Of a DNA stretch of 64,000 nucleotides, positions 53,228 through 64,000 are shown piece after piece (position 1 is the first letter of the stretch; each line of letters opens with the position of its first letter). The stretch comes from Nematostella vectensis (taxonomy: Eukaryota; Cnidaria; Anthozoa; Actiniaria; Edwardsiidae). The translations under genes and the position numbers were made by a program. The notes beneath the pieces were generated by a model. It was not told the DNA's origin, made no database searches, and worked only from the letters and a program-made list of their open reading frames with translations. The stretch is from positions 2,625,501-2,689,500 of the forward strand of contig NC_064043.1 of NCBI RefSeq assembly GCF_932526225.1, in the 5' to 3' direction.

Positions 53228-54373
53228 CTAATTTTTTTTCCTAGTTTTCACATTTATTGCCTCTGCTATAAGCCTGGCCTGTTCAGCACTGTTACTGTTC
53301 CGTTTGAGGTTATGCATGTACGATGTCCCCGTCTCCGTGAGGTCGTTTTCAAGGGGCCTTCTTCTACGAAACAAACTCTTGAGGGCGGACCTGTAGTTCT
53401 CGATAAACACAAAATACATAAGCGGGTTAAGCGCGGCATTCGAGCACGTAAGAAACTGTGTGACAAACGCGAATATTTCGAAATCTAGCTGCGCTCCAAT
53501 TCCCTCAGGTATTCTCCAACGCCATACGATGGTAACCATGAAGATGAAGCCATTGTATGGACCCCAGCAGAACGCGAACACAAACACGATGGCTAACGCC
53601 ATGAGGACTATGTTACGGTTGTTTCTTTGCCTTCGTTTTGACGCTTGCCGTGCCGTGGGGTGCGCGAGGGATTGCTTCCTTAGTATGCACAAGATGATGG
53701 AGTACATGATGGAGAGAAGCACGAAGGGTACGATGGTGAAGAGGACGCACGCTGTGGTGCTGTAGATGTCCATGGCTGAGCTCTGATTATGCGCTGGACC
53801 CCAGTCAAGCACGCACATGTCCTGTTCGCCATATGGCTGCAATTTAACAGCGTAGAAATACGGCGCGCAAAATCCAAACGCAAACAGCCAAGACAAGGTC
53901 AGTAAACACACCCGCACATTGGAGCTCACAAGGTGTGCTTTGAAAGGGAAGACGACAGCGTTAAATCGATCGAATGTCATAAACACAAGGCTCAGCACGG
54001 AGACAATGGGCGAGGAATCGGCCAGGAACATGGAAAGCTTGCAAAGTACCAGCCCTGTTTTTCCGCTGAATGGCCACACGCCAAACACCGAGTCCGTGAA
54101 CAGTGCGTACAGCCGAAGAGGGATAGAAATGACTGGTATGAACAAATCAGAGATCGCCATATTAAGGATAAAAAAGTTGATGGCCTTACGAAGATTCTTA
54201 TTTCGACATATCACCACAATAACCAACGTATTACCGATTAAAGCCACAATCGCGATTACCAAATACGCCATGATCTTGGCTAGTTTGCCACCAAAGTCAA
54301 CGCGTATTTCCCCTCCACTTGCTTCTTGGAAACACGTTTGTGACGCGTTTGACGAGCAGTTCTGTATATCCAT
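53228..54373 (-). CDS. Class A (rhodopsin-like) GPCR, second intronless receptor
   Basis: A single frame of 381 aa starts at ATG 54373 (the open frame extends further upstream but only with non-ATG codons). Seven hydrophobic segments carry GN in TM1 (47-48), Asp76 in NMAISDL, Cys111 and Cys187, DRF (135-137) instead of DRY, Trp162, Pro216, CWGP (269-272) and NPLMY (316-320). N-glycosylation sites occur at Asn5 and Asn9. The third loop is basic and the C-tail is long, with many Ser/Thr. It resembles peptide-type receptors, is only distantly similar to the receptor at 43334, and its ligand is unknown. Confidence 0.92.
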   Translation of the reverse strand: MDIQNCSSNASQTCFQEASGGEIRVDFGGKLAKIMAYLVIAIVALIGNTLVIVVICRNKNLRKAINFFILNMAISDLFIPVISIPLRLYALFTDSVFGVWPFSGKTGLVLCKLSMFLADSSPIVSVLSLVFMTFDRFNAVVFPFKAHLVSSNVRVCLLTLSWLFAFGFCAPYFYAVKLQPYGEQDMCVLDWGPAHNQSSAMDIYSTTACVLFTIVPFVLLSIMYSIILCILRKQSLAHPTARQASKRRQRNNRNIVLMALAIVFVFAFCWGPYNGFIFMVTIVWRWRIPEGIGAQLDFEIFAFVTQFLTCSNAALNPLMYFVFIENYRSALKSLFRRRRPLENDLTETGTSYMHNLKRNSNSAEQARLIAEAINVKTRKKN

Positions 54374-55684
54374 TGCGATGGCGCTTTCTACCGAACTAGT
54401 TACCAAACTAGCGCACCAAGCGAAACGTGCCGAGAGAACCTGCCGAGGGAATGTGCCTGGCGAATGTGCTGAGCGAATGTGCTGTGGCCAGTTCCTGCGG
54501 TTGCACTGTTAAGCCGTGCTAAGGTTCATCTGGATTTTTCTAAGCGATGCATTAATTTAAAAGATCCCCCTTAAATATTCATAGAAACACTCTATTGCGT
54601 TTAAATTGGCTTTAAAGTGCTATGTCCTGCGGGTATCCGTCGTCAGGCTATACCAGCTCCCAGTGCGCGGCGCCGAAAACGCGGCTCTTCTCCAGTCTCC
54701 CTGTGTATAACACTATAAGTGTAGGATAGAAACCCACATCCATTAATGAACCAGTTTAACTATCCCCATAAACAGTAGGAGGGGAAGCGGTGCGACTTTC
54801 TGAAAATAAATTATGTACTTTTGCGAGGCAGCACCCCATGGCTATGTGTTGGTTTGACGCCGAGTTTTCTGAAATTCAACCCTTAAGAACAAATTAACCG
54901 ACCAAAGTACGGAACCTTAAATTAAAGTTTTGCTGCGGCAAAACCCATCAAATAATCAAAGAAGCCCAAAAATAGTTTGGGAGGTTTAAGGACCAGAGAT
55001 TTTTTTTTGGTTCATTAAAAGTCTTAATAATTGTAGCATAATTAACCTAAAAGCACATAACTAGCGGAATCGCAAAATGCTCAGCAACTTCAATAAAAGC
55101 TATACGTGTTCTAGATGTTTGCTTTTAAATCAACAACCTTTGAGCAGGTGGCCCTCCATTTATCAGAGGCACAAATTGTGTGTTTCTTGTAAACGACCAA
55201 GTACTCGACCACAATTACACTCTTTAATCCCATTTTGAACTAGATGAAAAGCAATGAAATTTGTAAAACTGATCTCAATAAAGTCATTTTAGAAATTATA
55301 AACTTTAATTTTTGCAGGTTTTTATTTCTGTTGGTCGTTCTAGTGCTTGCGTAATATCTGCAAATGTATTTTCTATGGCAATTATTCTGATGCATTCTTG
55401 ATGTATGCACACCACTTATTATCGATTTTTGTACACCACTTATACTAAAATATACATGATATCCCTCGAGTCCTTTTCATTATTTATACTGACACTCTTA
55501 AAAAGTCTGCTTTTCACTCTCGACTGTGAAAAATGGTAGCCTAGGGATCCTCTCCATGATTAATAACCGTCACATTTTCACGGGCGAGCTAAGATAGTAA
55601 GAAACCTGACCGCCTTGAACGCTTAAACCATTCAAACTCTTACTATTTTTATACAAGACACCGCTTAAATAACAGTAAACTACT

Positions 55685-56165
55685 GATTTACGCAGGGAGA
55701 CAACGGACTTCGATCACTAGGTAAAGCTTACGTAGGGAGACAACGGACTTCGATCACTAGGTAAAGCTTACGTAGGGAGACAACGGACTTCGATCACTAG
55801 GTAGAGCTTACGTAGGGAGACAACGGACTTCGATCACTAGGTAAAGCTTACGTAGGGAGACAACGGACTTCGATCACTAGGTAATGCTTACGTAGGGGGA
55901 CAACGGACTTCGATCAATAGGTAAAGCTTACGTAGGGAGACAACGGACTTCGATTACTAGGTAGAGCTTACGTAGGGAGACAACGGACTTCGATCACTAG
56001 GTAGAGCTTACGTAGGGGGACAACGGACTTCGATCACTAGGTAGAGCTTACGTAGGTAGCCTTCGTGCAGCCGGAAATAATTCCGGAGGTTGCGTTTAAC
56101 GGATGTACGCAGGCTATACGTAGGGGAAAAACGGACTTCGATCACTAGGTAGAGCTTACGTAGGA
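55685..56165. repeat. 40-bp minisatellite, about 11 copies
   Basis: The unit contains gcttacgtagggagacaacg followed by gacttcgatcactaggta. The last copies are interrupted by unrelated sequence near 56060-56120. Confidence 0.95.
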
Positions 56166-56489
56166 TCGTCGACGGCAACTGAGACATCTTAGGGGTAGCC
56201 TGCCTAGCTGGCGGTCTACCTTTGCATATCAATCACATATGTAATGCCTAATAAGGAAATGACCGAGCGAGCTAGAAAAACGACAGTTTTTAAAACAAGA
56301 TTGACTGATATGATATCTTCGACGATAACTGAGACATCTCAGGGGTAGCCTGCGTAGCTGACGGTGTACCTGTGGTATCGTCGACGAACAACTGAGACAT
56401 CTCAGGGTTAGCCTGCGTAGCTGAAACTCAACCGCCCACTGGTTCTACATACACACACCTACAGAGTTTTGTTGTCACACGATGTTTCT

Positions 56490-56785
56490 TTAATGAAATA
56501 TATACATTTTTATTTTGATGACGTCAGCATATTTTTGCTTCTAGTGACGTCCTTGATGACGTCGCAATCACGTGACTATATTGGTGCACCCCCCTTGACA
56601 CCTTCATGACACATACCAAGATTGGTTGTAATATGATGTTTTGTTCATGAGATATGGATATTTATGTTCTTTTTAAAATCGGAATATAGTTTTGCTTTAA
56701 AGTGACGTCCTTGATGACGTCACAAATCACGTGACCATATTTTTGCACCCCTCCCCCCCTTGACACAAACATGACAACTGTCAAG
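56490..56785. repeat. Two ~175-bp tandem copies rich in CRE and E-box palindromes
   Basis: Both copies carry gtgacgtccttgatgacgtc followed by atcacgtgac and a C-rich ttgacac end. CRE-type TGACGTC motifs occur about six times, and CACGTG appears in each copy. Confidence 0.75.
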
Positions 56786-56789
56786 TTGG

Positions 56790-57150
56790 GGGTTTTAGCA
56801 TTAATTATTAGGGCTGATGGCTGTAAAATGCGACCTGACGGAGCGCAATAAAGCAATCTATTTGTGACTTGATCTGTGTTTGCTTGTCTCCTGGTCTCTA
56901 TTTGTAGTTCGGAATTTTATGTCTTTTTTGGTAAGAAATGTTTCTGAGATTAAGCGTTTGTTTACGAATTGTTCAGAAATCAAGGTTGATATTTTGACAA
57001 TGGAGTCAATTCTGTTACATTGCTTAAAGGTCGTCTATGCCTTGGATGAATCCATGAGTATCCGGGTCTGGTAATGTTTAGTTTGCATTTCTGGCGTTTT
57101 GGAGTTGGGCCTATATTTTACGGGCGTTTGGGGGTGTTAATGGAAGACTT
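56790..57150. repeat. Dispersed repeat copy 3 (intergenic)
   Basis: The sequence is closely similar to 20170-20528 over about 360 bp, with a few small deletions. Its right end again falls near gggcctatattttacgg, suggesting a defined element end. Confidence 0.75.
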
Positions 57151-57984
57151 TTTTAAGTAGTCTTAAAAGTCTTAAAAGACGTTAGATAGGATATTCTCCT
57201 GCTCTTACGACCACTCCTAGTGGGGACAACATCAACCCTGCCGCGTCGAAATAACAATCACGTGCGCGCCGAGTTGATAACAAAGTCTCGAATGTCTCAA
57301 ATTGTCAAAGTGTTTTTTTTGACTTGTAGTGCCTCTTTTTTCTAATAGAATTCAGTCTGCCCTGAAGAAGTCTTATTAAAGACGAAAATTTGGCAGAGTC
57401 GATTTCCAGTTTTTGGAGTATTGAATTCATTGTTCTGGTACGAGATCGCGACAGTTTGGGCTTTTTGATTCTATTTTTTTCTAATAGAAATATATAGAAA
57501 CGCCAATTTTCTCTCAGATACTCCCTACAAAATACCTGAGGCCCAATTTTGACCCCTAAAGAAAGACGATGGGCAGACCTTCCCCCCCCCACCCCCCACC
57601 CCTCAAAACCAGGCATAACACAACAACAGCCAGCTTCACAGACTACATTTACTCAGCTCAGCATAACACAGGAAGCCCGATAGTAAAGGTCCAAACCCGA
57701 CGCATGCGTTCGTAGGTCCTTTCTGCTGGCCGGCGATGATGTCACGGGCTCAAATAATCCACTGAAATTTTTCTTGACAAGACAAAAACAGAAAAATATA
57801 TTTGTCTTTTAAACTTGACAATTTAAGACTCTAGATATAAATTAAAGAGGCATAATAGCTTGTGTAAAAAGACATATAGAAGAAGGTAAGATAATATATC
57901 CTACCAAAGTTCGATTTCAAGACGACGGGCTCGGAGGACAACGAGGACCCCGTGTTGAATCGAAAACGATTGTGTTGTGGAAAT

Positions 57985-60900
57985 ATGGCGATCAAATGCC
58001 TTCATTCACAACACAAAGACAACGAAACTCAGGCTAAAACTAGTAAAATGGACCCAGAGCAAGAACAAGAAAGCGAACAGAAAAACGGTGAGTCGTACAA
58101 CACCTAGTCAATCTTAGATTGAGAACTGACTTTTAATTTCTGGTAAAATCGCTCATTTTAAGCTTATGTTGTTTTATTAATACAAAGGTTATGCCTGATC
58201 GTCCCAGTAATAAATATAAAAGGAATGACTTGTAGCCTCGCTTTCGCATCTTAGTCACAATTTCGTGAAGAGAGAGATTTAACTCAGGTACATGTGCCTG
58301 ATGAAGGTCATATGGCCAAGGGCAGATCTATTTAGGATGTAAATGACCATGGGCCGATCAAAAATGATACGTTTAAGGTTTAAATTACTTGTTGATGATA
58401 TTGTATTTGTGTATATATGTCAAGCTTTTTGCATAGCTCTTTTTACTGGCATGTTTTGTGTTATTATTTTTGGGATATAGTTTAAAACCACGTGGCTCAC
58501 TTAAAGTTATCAATACAGTGAAAGTAATAAATAACATGGCAACAGACGGAAAACTGTCACATAATTAAAAAACTTGAATCAAGATTACTCCCCATATGTT
58601 TTACTGTTGTCAGGTTGTAATGTTTTTGCATCAGTCGTCTACATGTCATTTCACATGTCAATTTTTTTAATTCACTTATATTTTCAGAGATTCACTTATA
58701 AGACATTTCAGAAAACAAGCAAATTAACTTTGTTTTTGTTGTTGAATATTGAAGTACGACAAAATATACAATTACGATTCGTACTGAAGGATCGTTGAAT
58801 ACTATCCTTTTTCTTATAATACCCGTTACTGCACCCTCCCCTCCCTAGTAAAACCTGGATTCGTCAGTCCTACTACATTTTGGGAGACTCGCACCTTTTA
58901 TCCATATGCCGACACATGACTATAGTTATTGTTGAGCACAGCTCTAGCTGCACCAGCTCAATGAGAACACCTTGATTTTAAAACAATGCCCCTAATTTTC
59001 ACTACGCAGAAGATCTGTGTACTTGTGTACAAAACTGTCTGTCTTAAAGCCGCATTGTCACCAGTTCACTTCCAGAAGTCCGACGGAAACCTCAACCGTT
59101 AAAAGACAAAAGAATCTATTCAAATCCAAAATATTTAACAGGCCATCCGCTCTAAATTAGCAGTCACATCCTCAAAGAAACTTCCAATAGACACACTGAT
59201 TTCTATATTTTGAAATCTTTTTCGTGTTTGCCGTTAAAAATCATCGGAGATTCTTACGTAATCGACCGGAAGTAAACTGGTAACAATGCTGCTTTAAGTG
59301 TAATTGCTGTTGTAGTCTCACTTGTACTGTAACTGGTTATATTAGTCTTTTTATCATATTATAATAATGATAAAGTTTTTTTAAAGGCCAATGCAGTAAA
59401 TTGCACTGCTGTTGTGGTAACCATGCGATTTGAGGCAAAGTCAATTAAATAAGAGTAAAATAAAAATATATCTATTAAAACATGGTTTTAATGTAATCTG
59501 ACACCACCTAATTCAAGCAGCTTGCTTAGAAAAAGTGGAGATAAAAAAAATCCTCCAAAAAGTTTCATGCTTAATCTGCGATTATACTTTATTTCTAGGT
59601 GTTGAAGAGCAGTTGGTTCAACTGCAGTTTATCAAGCATGACTGGTTTGAACAGGTGATTACTTTAATTTATGGTAAATAATATATTGCTATGCCCTTAA
59701 GATTATTTATTACTTATATTATCACAACAGACATTTCGTACATGTACAAGGTTAATATGTTTACCCTCTAAAAATGAAATCTATTATAATTGATTGATCG
59801 ATCTATTGATTGATTAAGAATTGAGGTACTGTATGGTAACTACATGCATATCAAAGGATTTTTAAACAAATATTAGTCAATTCAATCCCATTCTGTAAAG
59901 AAAATTAATGAGCATATGTCATGGCATATGAAAAAATTTAAGAAAACTCAGAAGACATCAATGAATCCCCTTTCCTTGAAATTCTTGCTTTGACTCCCCT
60001 CCTGGACCCCTCTGTTTCCTGCCATTGTTGATATGTTGTCGAGGTGTACAGTTACAGAATTCCAAACTTGATCCCTATTCAAACATTTGTGACATTTTGT
60101 TGCTTACATGCAGGCAAAAGATCTCTTAACAATCCACATCTACGTGCGCCAACTGAACAAGGAGGTGCTAGATGTTGGCTTGTTTGAAAATGAGCTCCAA
60201 TTGAAATTTGCCACAAGGTTTGTACTTTCCTGTTAAATTTTGCATTATGAATCACTTTATACCCTATGGTACTGTATGTACAAAATCAGAAGCTGTGCAG
60301 TACTAACGAATCTCATATTGTACTAGTGGCCAATTATCCATTGTGCATTCTGATTGGTTGACTGTACTAGTAGGTTATAAGTAATAGCCTATCAGAAGTG
60401 AAAAGTGATGGTCCTGAAAGCCAAAAAATGGCAAATAGCGAGACGAGCCAATGTTTTTGGATGTACAAATTGATCCATATTTTATTGTTAGTCATGCAGA
60501 GTTCCTCAAGCTGCACCAAGGGTCAACTTCCAACACAATATTTTGCTGGAACATCAAACTGAGGTAATTAAAATACTATTATGATATTACAAATATTAAT
60601 ACTGATATAATAATAATTGATATAATTGGCTTGGTGGAGGCACTCTATTTAACAGACAAAGCAGCAAGAAAAGTAGAAGAATATGAACTATTCACAACAA
60701 AATTGAAGAATATGGACTATACCCACACCCCTCAAGGACTAATCCTGCTTCTCCCTAAGGACTGGACCCCCTACCCCCTTACAGAATATACCCTTCCCCC
60801 TCGCTACTATACTACCTCCACCCTAAGGACAATACACCTCCGCCTAAGAAAAATACCCCCTCCTCCCTAACTACTTTACTGTATCCCCGACTCCCTATAG

Positions 60901-63900
60901 ACTATACACCCTCCCCCTAACTACTATACCCCCTCCCCCCTAAGGACTATACCCCTCCCCCTAACTACTATACCCCCTCCCCACTAAGGACTATACCCCT
61001 TCTAACTACTATACCCCCTTCCCCCTAAGGACTATACCCCTCCCCTAACTACTATACCCCCTCCTCCCTAAAGACCATACCCCCTCCCCCCTAAGGACTA
61101 TACCTCTCCCCATAACTACTATACCCCCTCCCCCCTAAGGACTATACCCCTCCTCCCTAAAGACTATTCCCCCTCCCCACTAAGGACTATACCCCCTCCC
61201 CCCTAAGGACTATACCTCTCCCCATAACTACTATACCCTCTCCCCCCTAAGGACTATACCTCTCCCCATAACTACTATACCCCCTCCCCACTAAGGACTA
61301 TACCCCTTCTAACTACTATACCCCCTTCCTCCTAAGGACTATACCTCTCCCCATAACAACTATACCCCCCCCCCCCCTAAGGACTATACTCCTCCTCCCT
61401 AAGGACTATTCCCCCTCCCCACTAAGGACTATACCCCTCCTCCCAAAAGACTATTTCCCCTTCCCCTTACTACTATAACCCCCCCCCCCCCCCCCTAAGA
61501 CCTATACCCCATCCCTCCTAATGGCTGTACCTCCCCTCCTTTATACTTAGAAGGCCCTTCTAAGTATATCCTTTAAGTGTATCATATTGTTTTAAGGCAT
61601 GCCATCGACATTGCAAACTGCTCATTCAAGATCCTCACCCACATGCTAGAAGTCAACCTGAAGAAAAAGGCTCCTGGTCGCTGGGGATCACTAGAACTAC
61701 CAAACTTTCCAGGTTTGCTTGACTCTATTAGTCTTTTTATAGAGCTCTTTTTTATGCTTCACCAAGTGTTCTCACAATATTTTTGTGCTATGAAGTGGTA
61801 AACTTCACATGAATCCTGGAAAGCTGTTGAGTAATTGCTGTATCTGGTCTCTCTAGGACTATCACCTGCTGCTGCTGGGATGACCAAACAATTCACATCA
61901 GTAAAACCAGAATCTTCTCCAAGAGCTGCCAGTGCAGTGAATGGAGAGCACAATGGGTTTGCTGTTAATGGGACTCATTCACCTTATACAGGCACGGCGG
62001 ACCCTCAAATGTGCAATGGCTCTTTCCCCCTGAGTGAATCATCTTCAAACAGCCATCCCTCTCCTCCTCCCCCTCCCCCTCCCCCTCCCCCTCCTCCTCC
62101 TGCGAAACCAAGTGCTTCAAAGGAGGCAGTGAAGGGAGGTAGCCACCAAGGCCAGGTGGGGTTTTCTGAAGCCATCAAGTCTGCCGCAGATAATGGCATA
62201 AGCACCATCAAGGTGTCATCTGAGCTTGAGGTTAAGCCAGGGTTTACTGGGCTTGACAACCTTGGAAATACATGTTATTTGAACTCCATTGTACAGTGCC
62301 TGGCAAATTCAAGACACCTGAGAGATTACTTTTTAAGTGAGTGATTTCTAGCAATAATACTATGCTCTCACTGCCACCTACATAAAGTGGACCCCCCTGC
62401 CATCATGCTTACAGATCCAAGGATCATAAGGCTCAAAGGATCATGATAATCATGGGGTCATAATGATCATAGGATCATAATAATCATGGGGTCATAAGGA
62501 TCATAGGATCATAATAATCATGGGGTCATAATGTTCATAGGATCATAATAATCATGGGGTCATAAGGATCATAGGATCATGATAATCATGGGGTCATAAT
62601 GATCATAGGATCATAATAATCATGGGGTCATAAGGATCATAGGATCATAATAATCATGGGGTCATAAGGATCAAAGGATCATAATAATCATGGGGTCATA
62701 AGGATCAAAGGATCATAATAATCATGGGGTCATAATGATCAAAGGATCATAATAATCATGGGGTCATAAGGATCATAGGATCATAATAATCATGGGGTCA
62801 TAAGGATCATAGGATCATAATAATCATGGGGTCATAAGGATCAAAGGATCATAATAATCATGGGGTCATAAGGATCATAGGATCATAATAATCCTGGGGT
62901 CATAAGGATCAAAGGATCATAATAATCATGGGGTCATAATGATCATAGGATCATAATAATCATGGGGTCATAAGGATCATAGGATCATGATAATCATGGG
63001 GTCATAAGGATCATAGGATCATAATAATCATGGGGTCATAATGATCAAAGGATCATGATAATCATGGGGTCATAATGATCATAGGATCATAATAATCATG
63101 GGGTCATAAGGATCAAAGGATCATAATAATCATGGGGTCATAATGATCAAAGGATCATAATAATCATGGGGTCATAAGGATCAAAGGATCATGATAATCA
63201 TGGGGTCATAAGGATCATAGGATCATAATAATCATGGGGTCATAAGGATCATAGGATCATAATTATCATGGGGTCATAAGGATCATAGGATCATAATAAT
63301 CATGAGGTCATAAGGATCATAGGATCATAATAATCATGGGGTCATAATGATCATAGGATCATAATTATCATGGGGTCATAAGGATCATAGGATCATAATA
63401 ATCATGGGGTCATAAGGATCATAGGATCATAATAATCATGGGGTCATAAGGATCATAGGATCATAATAATCATGGGGTCATAAGGATCAAAGGATCATAA
63501 TAATCATGGGGTCATAAGGATCATAGGATCATAATAATCCTGGGGTCATAAGGATCATAGGATCATAATAATCATGGGGTCATAATGATCATAGGATCAT
63601 GATAATCATGGGGTCATAATGATCATAGGATCATAATAATCATGGGGTCATAAGGATGATAGGATCATAATAATCATGGGGTCATCAGGATCAAAGGATC
63701 ATAATAATCATGGGGTCATAAGGATCAAAGGATCATAATAATCATGGGGTCATAATGATCAAAGGATCATAATAATCATGGGGTCATAAGGATCATAGGA
63801 TCATAATAATCATGGGGTCATAAGGATCATAGGATCATAATAATCATGGGGTCATAAGGATCAAAGGATCATAATAATCATGGGGTCATAAGGATCATAG

Positions 63901-64000
63901 GATCATAATAATCCTGGGGTCATAAGGATCAAAGGATCATAATAATCATGGGGTCATAAGGATCATAGGATCATAATAATCATGGGGTCATAAGGATCAT
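57985..64000 (+). CDS. USP19: USP19-like ubiquitin-specific protease, N-terminal part (truncated by window)
   Basis: Six exons join in frame: 57985-58087, 59599-59654, 60114-60217, 60492-60563, 61597-61712 and 61857-62336. The last ends in phase 1 at a gtgagt donor, so the gene continues right of the window. ATG 57985 was chosen; ATG 58048 is an alternative. A CS (p23-like) domain occupies about residues 50-140 ([25 protein letters not shown], ending ...GRWGSLELP). A linker with a 13-residue polyproline run follows, then the start of the USP catalytic domain with [17 protein letters not shown], whose Cys (about 290) is the catalytic nucleophile. Human USP19 has two CS domains; only one is visible here. 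USP19 is an ER-associated deubiquitinase. Introns hold a MITE and C-rich and 34-bp repeats. Confidence 0.85.
59048..59293. mobile_element. 246-bp MITE with TTAA target duplication
   Basis: The ends are inverted: agccgcattgtcaccagttc at the left and agcagcattgttaccagttt on the complement at the right. TTAA flanks both sides (59044-59047, 59294-59297). It lies in the first intron of the USP19-like gene. A diverged relative is at about 45480-45685. Confidence 0.75.
60705..61556. repeat. Strand-asymmetric C/T/A-rich repeat in a USP19-like intron
   Basis: Tandem units combining cctaaggactatacc and ccctaactactatacc, with C runs of up to about 16, fill this intron. G is rare on the plus strand over about 850 bp. 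Confidence 0.9.
62412..64000. repeat. 34-bp minisatellite, about 46 copies, open at the right edge
   Basis: The unit contains gatcataataatcatggggt and cataaggatcatag. It starts about 75 bp after the splice donor at 62336/62337 and continues to the end of the window, with few substitution types (aagg/aatg, atag/aaag). Confidence 0.97.

Larger units (their letters stand above)
54374..57984. other. Intergenic region with minisatellite, CRE-containing repeats and dispersed repeat
   Basis: The interval separates the GPCR start from the USP19-like start. It includes the 40-bp array, a set of catctcaggggtagcctgcg repeats (56160-56430), two ~175-bp CRE-bearing copies, and copy 3 of the dispersed repeat. 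The last few hundred bases must contain the USP19-like promoter. Confidence 0.6.

Noticed and set aside
62412..64000. CRISPR-like array
   Set aside because: The units are contiguous without unique spacers, and the host is eukaryotic; it is a minisatellite. The same applies to the other arrays.

Overview
The window is animal genomic DNA, most likely anthozoan cnidarian (a sea anemone or coral). The genes have many short GT-AG introns and encode typical metazoan proteins. Two receptor genes are intronless, simple tandem repeats are very abundant, and a virus-like TIR element has gene types I recall from cnidarian genomes. The species is an inference; nothing here fixes it. Exons were assembled by hand from splice sites, reading-frame phase and remembered family similarity, without a database search. 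Layout, left to right: the last exon of a patatin-like gene (+, 555-1326); a complete UNC50 gene (+, 3331-6308); a single-domain BPI/LBP-like gene (-, 7526-10284); a complete MOSPD2 gene (+, 10656-20757) that diverges from the BPI gene across about 370 bp; a repeat-rich gap with a TTAA-flanked transposon inside a minisatellite; a complete MELK kinase gene (-, 24490-31593, 22 exons, 621 aa); a 7.07 kb virus-like TIR element with a 7 bp target duplication (33106-40175); an intronless class A GPCR (+, 43334-44296); two large minisatellites of about 64 bp and 42 bp units (46.3-50.6 kb); a second intronless GPCR (-, 53228-54373); a 40 bp minisatellite and dispersed repeats; and the first six exons of a USP19-like deubiquitinase (+, from 57985), which runs off the right edge through a 34 bp minisatellite. 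The cellular genes do not form one pathway. UNC50 and MOSPD2 act in secretory-pathway and ER-contact biology, MELK in cell-cycle and developmental signalling, USP19 in ER-linked protein quality control, the BPI-like protein in lipid or LPS binding, and the GPCRs in extracellular signalling. Two observations deserve most attention. First, the TIR element carries several virus-type genes, most of them broken, but no recognisable polymerase, integrase or transposase, and it has other repeats nested inside it. Second, minisatellites repeatedly overlap exon boundaries in MELK and MOSPD2, copying splice donors, one acceptor and a terminal coding segment.
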